From the NCBI GenBank assembly GCA_025201705.1, contig MU616617.1:1-64000 (forward strand): a stretch of DNA of 64,000 nucleotides, read 5' to 3'. The position numbers and the translations under genes were made by a program. Within the stretch, counting starts at the first letter, position 1. Every line of letters begins with the position of its first letter. Positions 23,990-36,135 of this stretch are shown piece after piece. Below the pieces are notes generated by a model. The model was not told the origin of the DNA, ran no database searches, and was given only the letters and a program-made list of their open reading frames with translations. Source of the stretch: Dissophora ornata (Eukaryota > Mortierellomycota > Mortierellomycetes > Mortierellales > Mortierellaceae).

Positions 23990-26818
23990 CGTCGTATGTG
24001 TTGGGATGTATATGGATTTTGAAACTGCGACTATTCGATTGGAAGCAAAAGACAGAAATGCGGTCGAGAAAATTAGTTATTTTAGATCAGATCAACGTTG
24101 GTGCTCAATTCAATTGCTCTCTCTTGTCTTGATTGTCTGCGCACTGAACGCAGGCATCAGGTTGGAACCGTGCCGGTGGAGAGAGAGGCGGGGCGGGTGT
24201 GGTGACAATAGACAATTTCTGAAGAGGAATCCTGATGTCCACAATACGGCCCATTGATATCAGTCCACTGATCATCAGCCCATCTGCGTTGGTGCGTTAC
24301 AAGGCGGCAGAACTGATCACAACGATTTTCAAAGAACACTAGCAGCCTGTGCTGCCGAGAGACTATATGAAAACATGAAAGAGCTTTGTACCTACTAAAA
24401 TGGCGGGTTCAAGAGCTGCTAGTCAATGTGGGCAAGGATAGGGTGAGCGGACGGAGATCTCTGAGGTGATGAGAACTGAAGAGGCGGAAAAGGCGTGAGG
24501 TGGAGGGAGAGACGTGGTGCAGAAGAAGTGAAGAAATTAGGAAGGAGGAGTGAGCGAGCGAGCGAAAAAGTAGGACGTGGGAGTCAGGTCGGTGTTTATA
24601 TAAATATAACTCAACCAAGCACCAGGAAAGCAGGAAAAGCAAGACAGGGTTACATCCGGGGATAAATGGCCGCACATTAGGTGCATCCAACACCAACCGG
24701 GCGACAGCTGAGGAGGAGGATGGGAATATTGTGAGCGCCGTACCTGGCAAGCAGCGCAGGATAAAAATAATGTTTATTTTTACATTTTGTGTCTTGTGTC
24801 TCGTTGTGCCTTTTGTGGGGGTGTATTTTTAGGGGAACGAGGGGCGGCACCGCATTTTTTTCTCTCTTCTCCTTTCCAAAATGTGTTCACCGAAACCCCG
24901 CCATTGTACGGATGGAAGCCTTAGGAATACTCTTTTCTGCCGTGAGAACTTGTGGTGTGATTATCTCTTCGCGCAAGGAGACATGGATGACCATGGCGGC
25001 AAAGAATAGGAAGATGAGGCCGCAAAAATAGCTCGCCGTCGTGATCTTTCCTTTCTGTCAAACGAAAATATGGCGAACTATAGGCCGCGCCCTCCCCCTC
25101 CTCCGCTTTCCCTCTCGGTAATGCCACAGATGGGTTGGGTCATGTCCGACATTTTGGAGTGCATAATGAAAATATAAGTGGACGATCAAGTATGAAAAAA
25201 TAGCGGAAACCATGTGTCAGCTTGCGATCGCTATCTTTACGCCCAGGCAAACCCAATTTACCAGCGCACTTTATTGGTTTGTTCCATGCATCCAGGATAT
25301 ACTACTAGGCGCAACATACGATGGACAGCAAAAAACCATGCACTGCACGCCTCCACCCGACAATCATGCGTAAACTCCCTCTTTCATCCTTCACCAGCTC
25401 TTTCGCAAATGTACCCCAGCGTTTGCTAAACTCCACGTCATCCTCATTTCTGTAGATTCCATCGTCTCCAAATAGCGCAGATCTAAACGCACTGTGTGCA
25501 TGAGCATTGATCCACACGCTGGGGGTGTGGAGAAGTATCTTTTCAAAATCTCTTGATGCGTTGGTTTTTAGTGTTAGCGCTCGACCAGCCTTTCCCCTTG
25601 ATCCTTCAGAAGTTTCATGATGACGAAGAGCGTTGCTGGGTTCTTGAGATTGGAGAGCCGATCCCCAACGAACGTAAAGCTGGTTGGGGGTCAGACGACC
25701 TGCCTCCGTCTTTTGATTCGAAGTACGCTCTCAAATTTCATGGTTCCATGATGAGGCTAGAAAACAAAACCTGGCAGTTTTAGGAAGTCAGGCATATCCT
25801 GCCAAAAATCACACCATGATGGTAATAGTGTGAGATGGAGCATAGCCAAGGGGCCTTTTCTGAGGTGAAGTGTTTGTTTTGATCGCACAGAGAAAACGAC
25901 AAAGGATCAAGATGATGCAGCTCTCCACCAGCAAACCACCTTGCACATTAACATGCAGCTTTGCGTGGTGACGAGCGTCCAATGCACTGCAAGAGCTATC
26001 CAAAAAAGCATACAGCAATTATTCCTTCCAAGTAAAGATTTCCAGAGATATCTTAATCAGGCCTAACAACAGCAACGTCGTCAGGAGCGTTAGGAAGAGA
26101 AAAATAGTGGAGGTAGCTTTACTGCTCTTACGCCAAATGCGGCGACGGTCCCAGGGCTTCTGGACTTTCTTTTATTCCGAGAGGGGGAAGGAGGAAGGCG
26201 CAAACTGCAGCCATTAATCACCATCTGGACTAATAGCTGGCAGCAGTGACAGCTTACCTTACAGCAAACAAACCAATACAAACAGCGAGGCATGCCGTGC
26301 CCCGGACCTATGGTCGGTCGCGGGGAAAGTAAAGCGGACTTGCATCTTGCTCACCCTGCATACATGCCTGTAAGTCGCCCTCCGTTTTGTCTGCAAGGAT
26401 TGTCAGGTTCCAGACCCTTTGCGCTTCGACCGCATGCATCTTCTTCCCGTTGTATTAAAACTTTCTTTTTTTATGAACTGATGGAGAACTTCAAAAAGCA
26501 TAGACACAATCTACGTATCGTTCATTTTACATTCGCGCCCTTTGTTGTCCCATGCATCCTTTCTTCCATCTTTCAGTATCTGTCCATCACGTTGATGTAT
26601 TCCGCCAGAAGGTCCTCCATCTCCTTTTTTTTGGGTCATCCTCGTAATCTTACCGCACGTTTCGTCAGGCACAAGGACAAGGCTCGAGTTCAGTTGAATT
26701 GTGTGCCTGAACCTTGTTTCTTCGTATAAAATCTCCCCTTCTCCGGTGTTCCTTCGCAGCTGCTTTCACAAACGCACACTTTTTTTTGACTTCCTCACTT
26801 CTCACTCATTCCTCGACA
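23990..26818. other. Intergenic region with one weak open frame
   Basis: 2.8 kb separate the divergent starts of the deacetylase and the F-box/LRR gene. Apart from the weak minus-strand frame at 25305-25730, I see no coding signal. The region has short homopolymer runs (T-rich near 26460-26640) and nothing repeated at length. Confidence 0.45.
25305..25730 (-). pseudogene. Open frame fragment, unknown
   Basis: A minus-strand frame is open for 142 codons from just after a TGA at 25731-25733, without an ATG. Its last part (ALFGDDGIYRNEDDVEF, then KRWGTFAKELVKDERGSLRM) has the mixed composition of real protein, unlike most chance frames here. There is no recognisable domain. It could be an internal exon of an unannotated gene or a decayed fragment. 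Confidence 0.25.
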
Positions 26819-29398
26819 ATGAGCATTGCCATTGACATTGCAGCAATGGAACAGCAACAGCATGAGCAGCAGCAACAACAACCCGGGGAGCCGAGACAAC
26901 AAAAACAGAGCGCGGTCCTTATTCCAGAGTTGGCATTTTTGATTCAACAGCATCTGCAGCCACACGACCTGGCGATCGCGTCTCGAGTGTGCAGGAACTG
27001 GCAGGAGGCATGGACGCCATTTCTCTACTACACAGTCCGATACCACCATCACCACCACTACCATAGCTCTCGTCAACAAAACTGTCATCAATATTCACTA
27101 ACTGCAGGACGTAACCAGAGGCCCACAGAGTCAACACGGATTGTGGTGCCGTTTTTGAACCTAGAGAAGTATGGACCGTGGATCAAGGTTCTGGAGATGT
27201 CCAATCTGGTCGTTGCTCAACATCAATCGCCGTGTTCGTGCCGCCTAGGCACTCCACCAGCAGCAGCTACAACATCCCGCACCTCAACTGCAACGGCATC
27301 CTCAACGGCGGCTTTGTGCTCTTGTCCGCCAATCGTACAGGATCATCTGCTCCAACTACAGAGCTGTAACAGCCTCAGCTTGACACAACTGGATATCTCC
27401 AAAACGGTAATGAGTCTCGAAAGACTTGATGAACTGTTGGGCGCAGTACCGATGCTCAAGGTCTTCAAGTTTGAAGTTGTCAACAAGATCGAGTCCTCTT
27501 CGTCCACAACAGCAGGAGGCTCTCACGTAAGGAGTAGAACCCATAGCGGCGGATCATCATCTTTGGCAGGCACTGTGAGCCGTGGATACATGCAACAACA
27601 CCAATCGAATCTGCTTCTCAAGAAGCCCAAAAAAACCAACCTGGAAGGATTGGAACAAGAGGTGATCAGGACTATTGCTCGGAGGTTATCGAGTCACTTG
27701 GAGCGACTCGAGCTGGTGTTCTCGGTCACGGGCACAGTAGTATTGTCGGCGCTCGAGGAGCTATTTGCAAATTGCGGCGCTAAGCTGAAGGCGCTTTCAT
27801 TGACGAGGGCAGAGATTTGTCAGAAGGATTACACAAGAGAGTGGAATGTCTCGTACCAGGCTGAGATTGCAGCGTTGCTGGCGAGTCTCTCGGGGACTTC
27901 GGTATCCTCACCGTCTCATGCAGTGGCAGCAGCAACAGGACTAGCGTCTTATTCCACCGCGAGCTCTTCACCGGCTACAATGTCAACGTCCTCTTCATCC
28001 TCTTCCATCTCTTCAGCATACTCAACATCCGCCTCCTCGACTACGTCATCGGCGCCGCACACCCAATCTAAAGCGGTGCCTGTACTTGAATCCCTGTCCC
28101 TGCATTCATGTGCGGTTGAAGACCGCGAATTCGCCTGGCTCCTGAAACACGCCCCTGGACTGCGAGAACTCTGCCTCCACGACTGCCGAAAGTTGGATCG
28201 ACAGATCGTACACTCCATCCTGGCGTACACTCCCCTTCTCGAAACATTATCATTGACCTCGGTCCCTCTTCTCCATGTGGACGGTCTGCAGCAGCTTTTC
28301 AGAACCACCGCTGTAGCATCTGAATCAACAACAGCAATAGCCACAGCATCACCAAGTCACCCAGGCCTGCAACTGAAGAATGTTCGGATGGCGTACATGC
28401 TCCAGCTGGACGACAATGTTATGAAGACCCTTGCCGAGCACCAGGGTCCCAGTCTTGTGAAACTCTCGCTTCAATGGTGCCCCCATGTGACGGACGAAGG
28501 CATCATCCCTATTTTCCAGCACTGTGAAAGATTACAGGATCTTAGTTTGTGCCTTTCGAAACCAACGCTCAACATCTTCAAGGATCTTACTGAAGTGTCA
28601 GAAACGGGGCCGGGAACAGGGGCGCAGATGAAACGACTTTGGGCGTGTGCTCAAACGCTGGAACGACTCGAGATTGGCGGACAAATGTTTGTAAATCGAA
28701 TCCGTACCAGTAGCGAGCAACTGCATCCGCAGCTCTACCACCACATGTCTCCCAACCCACATAATATCCGAAACGGATCCTCACGCGAAACTGTGCAAGG
28801 CAGTGTTGGCATTTCCAGCTCTGGAACCAACTCTTCAAACATCATCCGGGACCCCTACACGATCGCGCATCACCAGGGATACCCTATGTACCATCTCCGC
28901 TGGTACAGCCAGTTTAGTGATCCGTTCCGTGAACTCCAAGCCCAACTCGAGACCCTGCCACAACTGACACACCTAGGGATCCCCGCCAAGGGAATTGAGC
29001 ATCTGATCCGAAGGGGATTTGGTCCAACGGTCCAGCTTCGGTCTTTGGCATTATTGAATCAGCAGGGCCGAGTCTGGAGCCCTGAAGAGGTAGAAGAGAT
29101 GCTGAGGCACATACCGACATTACGCAGATTGTACTGCGAGAAGAACACAATCTTGCCGTCCTCAGTACCGGAGGTGACGTGGGCGACGCTCCCATCTCGA
29201 GGGTCGGCAGCGTCGACAACGACAGTAACGGCAACAGCGAAGGTGGCTTCATATTATAACAAGAACAGCGATGTTAGTCGAGAGAGGGATGGTGGCCCGT
29301 TCGCGGTGTATAGAAGACAGGGGGCGATGATGAAGTTGCTGCAGGAACATCACGTAGAACTGGTGCAGCTGTCATCCACCTCGGCCTCGGGCATGTGA
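26819..29398 (+). CDS. F-box/leucine-rich repeat protein
   Basis: This is a single uninterrupted frame of 859 residues. I chose the ATG at 26819 because the frame further upstream begins only at a TTG. A Gln-rich start is followed by an F-box (about residues 35-75: LIPELAFLIQQHL…ASRVCRNWQEAW). A His-rich loop, Ser-rich linkers and RNI-type LRRs follow in the second half (for example LESLSLHSCAVEDREFAWLL, LRELCLHDC, LVKLSLQWCPHVTDEGI). The layout matches substrate receptors of SCF ubiquitin ligases such as Grr1-like proteins; the substrate is unknown. The lack of introns is unusual for this window. Confidence 0.85.
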   Translation: MSIAIDIAAMEQQQHEQQQQQPGEPRQQKQSAVLIPELAFLIQQHLQPHDLAIASRVCRNWQEAWTPFLYYTVRYHHHHHYHSSRQQNCHQYSLTAGRNQRPTESTRIVVPFLNLEKYGPWIKVLEMSNLVVAQHQSPCSCRLGTPPAAATTSRTSTATASSTAALCSCPPIVQDHLLQLQSCNSLSLTQLDISKTVMSLERLDELLGAVPMLKVFKFEVVNKIESSSSTTAGGSHVRSRTHSGGSSSLAGTVSRGYMQQHQSNLLLKKPKKTNLEGLEQEVIRTIARRLSSHLERLELVFSVTGTVVLSALEELFANCGAKLKALSLTRAEICQKDYTREWNVSYQAEIAALLASLSGTSVSSPSHAVAAATGLASYSTASSSPATMSTSSSSSSISSAYSTSASSTTSSAPHTQSKAVPVLESLSLHSCAVEDREFAWLLKHAPGLRELCLHDCRKLDRQIVHSILAYTPLLETLSLTSVPLLHVDGLQQLFRTTAVASESTTAIATASPSHPGLQLKNVRMAYMLQLDDNVMKTLAEHQGPSLVKLSLQWCPHVTDEGIIPIFQHCERLQDLSLCLSKPTLNIFKDLTEVSETGPGTGAQMKRLWACAQTLERLEIGGQMFVNRIRTSSEQLHPQLYHHMSPNPHNIRNGSSRETVQGSVGISSSGTNSSNIIRDPYTIAHHQGYPMYHLRWYSQFSDPFRELQAQLETLPQLTHLGIPAKGIEHLIRRGFGPTVQLRSLALLNQQGRVWSPEEVEEMLRHIPTLRRLYCEKNTILPSSVPEVTWATLPSRGSAASTTTVTATAKVASYYNKNSDVSRERDGGPFAVYRRQGAMMKLLQEHHVELVQLSSTSASGM

Positions 29399-29480
29399 GA
29401 TAGTCTAGAAATAATGCATTAAAGATTTGATGGCTGGCGAAGAAGCCAAAATATATTATGTAACTGTCTATGATAGTCAC

Positions 29481-30651
29481 TTAGAATGGGAGCGGCTTTT
29501 TGGAACCAGCACTCTTGGTATCCGCCGCGTCATCTTCATCGTCGTCTGCGTCATCATCATCATCACCACCTTCTTCTTCTTCTTCTTCTTCTTCTTCCTC
29601 TTCTCCCCAATTGTCGTCGTTTTTATCTAATACCGTCTCATCGTAGTTTCCAGGCGTTAAATGTCGAAGTGGGAATTTTTTCAGATTCTTTGGCAGGCTT
29701 AAGAATCGTCCACCCATCAACTTTGAGAGGATGATTCCTGTCGCAACACTGACGTTCAGCGAGTCGACATTTGAAACGGCTGTACCCAAAGATGGGACCT
29801 GAATAAATGAGTCGCACTGGTTCATGATTTGTTTCCGGAGTCCGTTGCCTTCACTGCCCATGACCAGCAGAGTCGGTTGATCGACGCCAGTGTCAGGCCA
29901 AGTGTGCAGTGGACGACTGCGCTTTGACCCGAATGTAACGTGTGCTCCAACCACATGCCATCCATTCTTTTGCGAGTCCTATAGAACGTAGCCATTATAC
30001 AAAACAATGTCAGTAAAACGCGATCCGCTACTTAGTTCTTGAGTATGAAATAAGGATGGTTCATGTTTGGTGTACCTGAATGAACCTCATCAGGCTAGAT
30101 ACGCCATAAGTCGGTCTAACTTCTAAAGCACCCACGCTGGCCTTGGCGACTACTGCAGAGAGTGGAGAACTGTTCTTATGACAGACGATGACACCATCAA
30201 CGCCCAAAAACAAAGCTGTACGCAGGATCGCGCCTAAATTTTGTGGATCTACAACCTCATCCAGCGCGATCCAGACAGGTGGCTCTTTCTCACGGCACCT
30301 AAACATCGTCTCTCCCGATTTACTGATCAGCTGATATTGGTTCTGGTCAGAGACTGGTCCCAACGCCTTGACAAAAATATGGGGCAATTTGGAAGCCTCC
30401 AAAATGACACCCTGGGAGCATTGGTGATTAAAGAAAGGAGGAGGCAAAGGACTCGGTGAGTTCATTGTCTTTCGCTGTGATTCAAGTAAACGCACTGCAA
30501 TCGATGTTCTAAACCTCTTTCCGTAGATATTTGTACCTGGTGAGGACGCTGATCCGCCAACTCGTTAAGCTCGTGTTTAGTCGTCTTGATGATTTTAACG
30601 CCAGCATCTTTTGCTGCTTTAATACAATCAGACACAGGATCTGCTTTTAGC

Positions 30652-30704
<53 letters not shown>

Positions 30705-31466
30705 AAAAAAAAAAAGTTAGCAAGTGCGATAGACATCTCCTCCTTGTGTCCCAAGGTTCCTTCGATTTACAATGTATCCCCTCTTTCCTCCACTTTACTT
30801 CTTGCGGTTCTGCAAGACCGTGCTTGAATAATAGAGCGTGTAAGGAGTTCGCAACGTGTTATGCAGAGCCGAGATAACGACATTGGGCGAGTAGAGATAA
30901 TCGTGATCAGGCGACTTGTTCTGACTGGGCAGATTACTTCTCCTTGAAACAAAAGGGTCATAGTCGCGTCCATTTTCGCCGCCGCTAGTGCTTGTGTACG
31001 ATGATGTTCGTTTGTAAGAGTCGTCACTGTGGCCGTCCCTTGAGGAATTGTTGAGTGAAGACTCGCGAGGTCTGAACGAATCGCTTTTTTGTTGTCCAAA
31101 TGATGGACGTCCAAACTTTCCAGAGCCCTTGCCATCCGACAGTCTATCAAATGAATCGTATGACCGGGAAGACGAAGGCCTGTCGTAATCCCGGTCATAG
31201 TCTCTGCTGCTCTTATTACTCCGCGACGCGTCGGATGTCGACCGCGGACTGTCTCTCGCACTGCTACTCTTTGGGCTACCCCAGTCAAGAGGGCCTCGGA
31301 ACTTGACCAAGTTCACTGTGAAGGCTCTTGTTGGTGCTATTGTTTTATGGCCGTTGTGTGACAACGACGGTCGCTGGAAGGAAGCAGATCCCGTGCTCAT
31401 TGAGGTAGCACGGCTCAGCAACGAACAGCCTCTCTGTCGCGCCAGATTCCTGCAAAGCGTAGTCAT
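29481..31466 (-). CDS. MRM1: Mitochondrial rRNA 2'-O-ribose methyltransferase (SpoU/TrmH family)
   Basis: Four exons, 31466-30799, 30651-30537, 30411-30076 and 29978-29481, give 538 residues with consistent phases. The start (MTTLCRNLARQRGC…) is basic, as for a mitochondrial presequence. A Ser/Arg/Asp-rich linker follows, then the SpoU substrate-binding part (HELNELADQRPHQGVILEA) and the knotted catalytic fold: motif 1 DPQNLGAILRTA, motif 2 LVMGSEGNGLR, motif 3 NVDSLNVSVATGIIL. The family methylates a conserved guanosine in the large mitochondrial rRNA. The C-terminus has an unusual run of Glu then Asp residues encoded by a CTT/CAT-type microsatellite. The first intron's acceptor lies at the end of a (TG)23 run. 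Confidence 0.92.
30655..30715 (+). repeat. (CA)23 microsatellite followed by A-run inside MRM1 intron 1
   Basis: On the gene strand this reads T-run, then (TG)23, then CAG at the 3' splice site, so the dinucleotide run replaces the usual polypyrimidine tract. Confidence 0.95.
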
Positions 31467-31690
31467 TCCGAAAAGCTCGAGTTGTTCAGAAAGGAAAAGG
31501 GTGGAGGGTGCTTGCTTTTTCGGTATTCCGCTGTTTGCATTTGGGCAGAGCCAAAATTAATGAAGAGTGGCTTTTGGTGTTATAGAAAAGTGGCTGGTGA
31601 CTGTTCTGGACAGGATGTGACTCGACTCCAGCACAAATGCTTCAAACAATAGAGACGAGGGGTTGCTCTTGACAGATTCACATCGGTACA
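31467..31690. promoter_or_regulatory. Divergent promoter between MRM1 and CET1
   Basis: Only 224 bp separate two start codons that face away from each other. The region must hold both 5' UTRs and core promoters. I see no clear TATA box. Confidence 0.5.
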
Positions 31691-33222
31691 ATGTCAGACA
31701 ACGAAGCATCCAGGAAGAGGCCTCTTGAGCAAGAAAAAGAGGCAACTGATTCAGGAGATTCACAAATACAGAATGACAGGGAAACTCCGGCCATGAAGAA
31801 AGCGCGGGCCGTCCAGCAAGGGGCTGACCCAGTTGGAACCAGACTGCCGCCTTTGTCAGCAGAATCACAGCCGCCGGCAACACGACCGGCAGAGCAACTT
31901 GCATCAGCAGCAGGTCAGGGTCAGCAGCCCCGGCCACAACAACATCCTCCTCAACAGCAACTTCAACAACAACAATATCGTCCGTCAAAGCTGGAGCACG
32001 CTTTCTTTGGCACGGACGTCATGGACGATGTGGTTCGAACCATAGGCGAATTCCTGTTTGAGCATTGCCATCACAAAGACGTGGAGGTAAATATTCATCC
32101 ATCGGCGAACGACTGAGCCTCAATTGATCGCGCTGACCAGATCTGTGTCAGACGTAGCATCACAAGTCATATATAAATTATGTCTTTCTTTCTTCCTCAA
32201 GATCGAAGCCAAATTAGGAGTGCTTATTGACAAGTCCACAGGGCGTCGGATCGAGATGCCAGTGAAGAACGAGGTGGCGCTCGCACCGCAGACACGTCCC
32301 GCTTGGTATCAGTTCAAGTCGGACATGACTGCGGTAAGTTTGGGTGGCAAAGCAAGGAAGATGACGCGAAAAGAGTCGCGCAATCGACGTTTTATGCGTA
32401 TCCTGATCTTTCCTGTTTTCTAATTTTTCCAGGATCAACACGCACACTTCAATAAGACGCTCAATTGGAGGTTGGAGCAGACTCGGAAGATGGAACCAAA
32501 GGTTAGCATTGAGGACCACGCCATTTTTTTCTTTTTCTTTTTCTTTTTCTTTTTTGCGCGCTGAGACTGAATGATATTTGTATTAATTGATAATATTTTG
32601 GCTGTTTGCAAACCACTCTCGAACTCAGGAACGACAGATCAGATACCAGCACACCTACGAGATTGACCAGTTCTTCAACTCTCCAGGCGGCGGCAAACTT
32701 CGAGTGACTCGAGATCAAAATACCAAAGAAGTCATCGCCAACGGCATAGTTAAGAAGGAGCGTATCGCAGATCTCGACATTTTCTCACCCCGAAACCCAT
32801 TTGATTTCCGTGTATCCGTCAACGTCGAGGTCCCTGTCCCAGCACCACCCGCCGGAAGTATGCCTCAGTTCGAACGGTACAAGAACAGGGTGTCTTATCG
32901 CCATAATAATTTCAAAATCGACCTGACGCAAGTCAAATCTGCGAATACTCCCAATACCAACAACAACAACAACCGTGGCCCGCCCAACTACAGTCAAATG
33001 AATCCACTCGCCAATAACAATATTAATAATAATAATCAAGATTTGACGCATGAGCTCGAAATTGAGTTCGTGCATCCGGAAGAGTTGGTTCGGGAGCGGG
33101 ATATCCGACTGAATAGCAATGGAAGACAGCAGGATCGGTTTATGGACATTGTAGGACACTTTGTAAATAACGTCAGAGGTTTGGTCGTCCGAGGAAATGT
33201 TCAACCGCAGCGACCACATTGA
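31691..33222 (+). CDS. CET1: mRNA 5'-triphosphatase (capping enzyme beta subunit)
   Basis: Four exons, 31691-32086, 32202-32333, 32433-32501 and 32629-33222, encode 396 residues, all in phase 0. An N-terminal Gln/Pro-rich tail of about 100 residues precedes the tunnel-fold catalytic domain. The metal-binding Glu strands are visible: DVEIEAKLG (about 130-138) and ELEIEFVHPEEL (about 341). Between them lie RYQHTYEIDQFF and VSYRHNNFKIDLTQV. This fungal-type, metal-dependent RNA triphosphatase removes the gamma phosphate from nascent mRNA before guanylylation in the nucleus. An Asn-rich loop (about 310-335) interrupts the domain, which is tolerated in this family. Confidence 0.9.
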
Positions 33223-34699
33223 TAGAGACACTCGCTTATGTATATGAGCCCCTTCCCCCCCCACGCTCACTTTGTTTCAGATCCCATCTCGGGCGCTTCG
33301 CCTTTCGGCGCCTCTATAAACGCGACACTTGATTACAATTATCGGTGTATTTTCATCAACAAATAATTTGTCGAGTCCTCTTTCTCTTCCGTTTTACAAT
33401 AATGCTGTAGAGCCGCACAATCACTTCTCGGGCAAAAAATTTTTGGGCCCAAGGGCCACTTTTTTATCCTTTTTTTTTTTGACTAACAAGGACCCCCACA
33501 GATATTATAGAAAATAAACAACAGAGCTGCACTCGCGGCCGGAGCCGCCGTATCCTTGGTTTCACAAACCCTGATCGCATTGAACAGGCGCCTGTGGACC
33601 TGCTCCTTGCGTGGCTAGATTGTCGTCTTTTAGCCGCAGTCCATAACCATTATAAATTTACAACCTCCGAGACGCTCCATCACGTCCAGCTTCGTCCGTC
33701 CTTGACAGCTGTCCTTTGCTCGCTCGTCCGCGGCCTTTTAGATTTCTTTCACTTGTCGTTGTTTGAGGGCAAGGCTCAGCGTTGACAGGATTCATAGTCT
33801 TGATAACCACACCTCCTCGACATTTTTTCCCGCTGACTATGGACTACATGATTGCGTGATCTCACAAGATAAGTCATAATCCATGACGCCTAAGCTGGAG
33901 ACTTTACTCTCTTCCGGCTTCAATATGTATCACAAAGAGGGGATTCGTCTCGAAATCAGCGAAATTATCTCAAGGAATAGTTCGAAGCCTCAATGCTCCG
34001 CCATGTTCAAAGTACGACGCAAGTCCAACGGAAGTATTCACTACTGCTGGCATTCACAGTACTGCTTAACAGCCATCTGAGTCCTTGGATGTTAATTGTG
34101 GAGCATTTTGCTAAGCTGTCCACGCCTCGCCTTCATGCTCGCTGAGGAGGACTATTACTAAGGCTCGCTGCCAATTAGGACATTAAGTGGAGAATCTTTT
34201 CGTCCCTGAGTAATGTAACTGACAGTCTAAATGTTACTTTGACAGTAGAGCACACATGCCGAATAAGATGGGACAGATGCGTAAAGATGGTATTTTGATA
34301 TGACGATCTACAGAAGGCGACGATCAAAAATAAAAAGCTGTGTACTTGGAATTTGATTATCGTTGACAAGGTCGCTATTTCCTACACGCTCTGCCTGGTA
34401 CTCATTTACACTATTCCACGCATACAAGTCTGCTGTGCAAAAGTCACGGAGCTGTCATTCACCACAGGCTCATCGTCTGAGCGTATCAGACACTGGAATG
34501 TTGTCGCAGGACTAATAGATATACCATCACCCACACAGCATGTGATCACGAAATGGACAGCGGATTCAAGGACGCTATTCCAACTCTGTACTTCCTTGCG
34601 TCGACAGAACCCGGTGGATCAGCTGAGTGAGAAGACTGATCGCGTATCCCCTGATATCGAATGTTATCTAGCAACTGCGTTTGCATCCCCGACATTCCT
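33223..34699. other. Intergenic region, no supported gene
   Basis: 1.5 kb lie between CET1 and the right duplication arm. Open frames are below about 65 codons and lack domain features. A small GC-rich palindromic patch lies near 33288-33315. No match to the left flank is apparent here, so it appears to lie outside the duplicated unit. Confidence 0.45.
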
Positions 34700-35764
34700 A
34701 AGATTCAAGCAGAACGTCGAGACTGCATTGCAGAGGAAGGATGATGCGTTACCAGCTGATATCACACTTAGCACGATGCAGGTAATGATAAGTCAAACAG
34801 CAGCAGCAGGTGAATCGGTTTACCAATCTCCGAGACATCTTTCAACAGGTACAACAACATCAATGACAGAAACAACAGCAGCGACAGCAACAGCTTGCAG
34901 GATGGGTCGTCCAATTACTGGAACGTCAGGAAGCTGTAATGCAGGGCATGTTCAACGACCTTCACGCATCCATCAACCTCCAGCGTCCCAATTCCATCTC
35001 ATCTTGGCCTCCGATATCAAGAGTAGCTGCCGATGCAAACATTACCACAGCCGATGGAATATCATCATCCTCCTCCAGTGTCGGCGACTGTACAAATCCG
35101 CCTTGCTCATGCTCATGCCCAAGGTCATCACCACCACCGCCTCGACCTCGACCTGCAGCAGCAGGCATACCATAGTTAGCGCCCATACATGTCCCTGTCA
35201 TGCTGTTGCATCCTTCGTCGATGTTCTCAATCGCAGCAGCACCAGCATCGGCAATATGACCTCAGCTGCTGCACTCAAGCACGAGCTATAAGGACCGACA
35301 GATACTTATCTACCATGAGCCAGGCCTGGGATGAATACCGTGCCTTTGAGTTATTTAAGGAATCCAAAGGCGGCCATAAAGCCAATGTGCAGCTTCATGC
35401 TGGTGCCCGAAAGCAACTAAACAACAGGAATCGAATCATTAAGGTGGAGTTCCTAGTCACTCAAGAGCTGGAGGAGTCTGAGAGCGGCAAGAGCCGTGAA
35501 CTCGCACTCAGAAATGCAATGGAAAGGTTGGATGACGTACGCGTACAGTACAAGTGGAGTATCAACCAATTAGTTAAGTACTGTCGCCAACAGAATGAAG
35601 GGAGGAGGATGAGTAAGGGCAAGGCTAAGGCTATGGCTATGGCTAATGCTAAGACCAAGGTTAAGGATGATACTGGCAGCGCTGGTGTAGGAGAGAATCT
35701 TGCTGGAGCGACCAATGACGACTACGACGGCGACGATGGTGGTGATGATGATGACGATGCCTAA
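34700..35764 (+). pseudogene. Crypton-like recombinase C-terminal remnant (right)
   Basis: This is the better preserved copy of the remnant at 3079-3890. The coding signal moves between frames: RFKQNVETALQRKDDALPAD (about 34700), then VQLLERQEAVMQGMFNDL (about 34910), then a long frame from about 35250 to TAA 35762-35764. The last contains YLSTMSQAWDEYRAFE, RELALRNAMERLDDVRVQ and NQLVKYCRQQNEGRRMSKG, with an acidic tail. The W-x-E-Y pattern and following helices resemble GCR1_C domains, which close fungal Crypton tyrosine recombinases. No catalytic R-H-R-Y core is present, so this is a fragment. The assignment is tentative. It converges with the LRR gene in both arms. Confidence 0.42.
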
Positions 35765-36135
35765 AATCTCAGGCAATAAAATCTCTTTTATTCCTGTGTG
35801 CTGCTGTGCATACTATGTAGGGATGGATAAGTAGGACGCAACCCTAGAGAGAACCGATGACCGATGATGGTGGTGAGTATGATGAGGGGACGGCGGTGCC
35901 AGCAGGTGTATGTATGGTTGTAAGTTTTGATATTCTCCATGGTGTCGTTCATCATGTCAGTCTGGGGCGCTTCGCACTACGCGCGCAGTTGAGAGGATTT
36001 CCCGATTCCACATTTTTTCACTTGGCTGACGGTTGCTGTATGTGCTACTGTCTAAATGTCACATCTACTGGCCCTGGACACTAACCGAGTTGTCCTTGAA
36101 TCCAAAGTGGTTGGTCTTGAGTGCCTCCGACAGTG

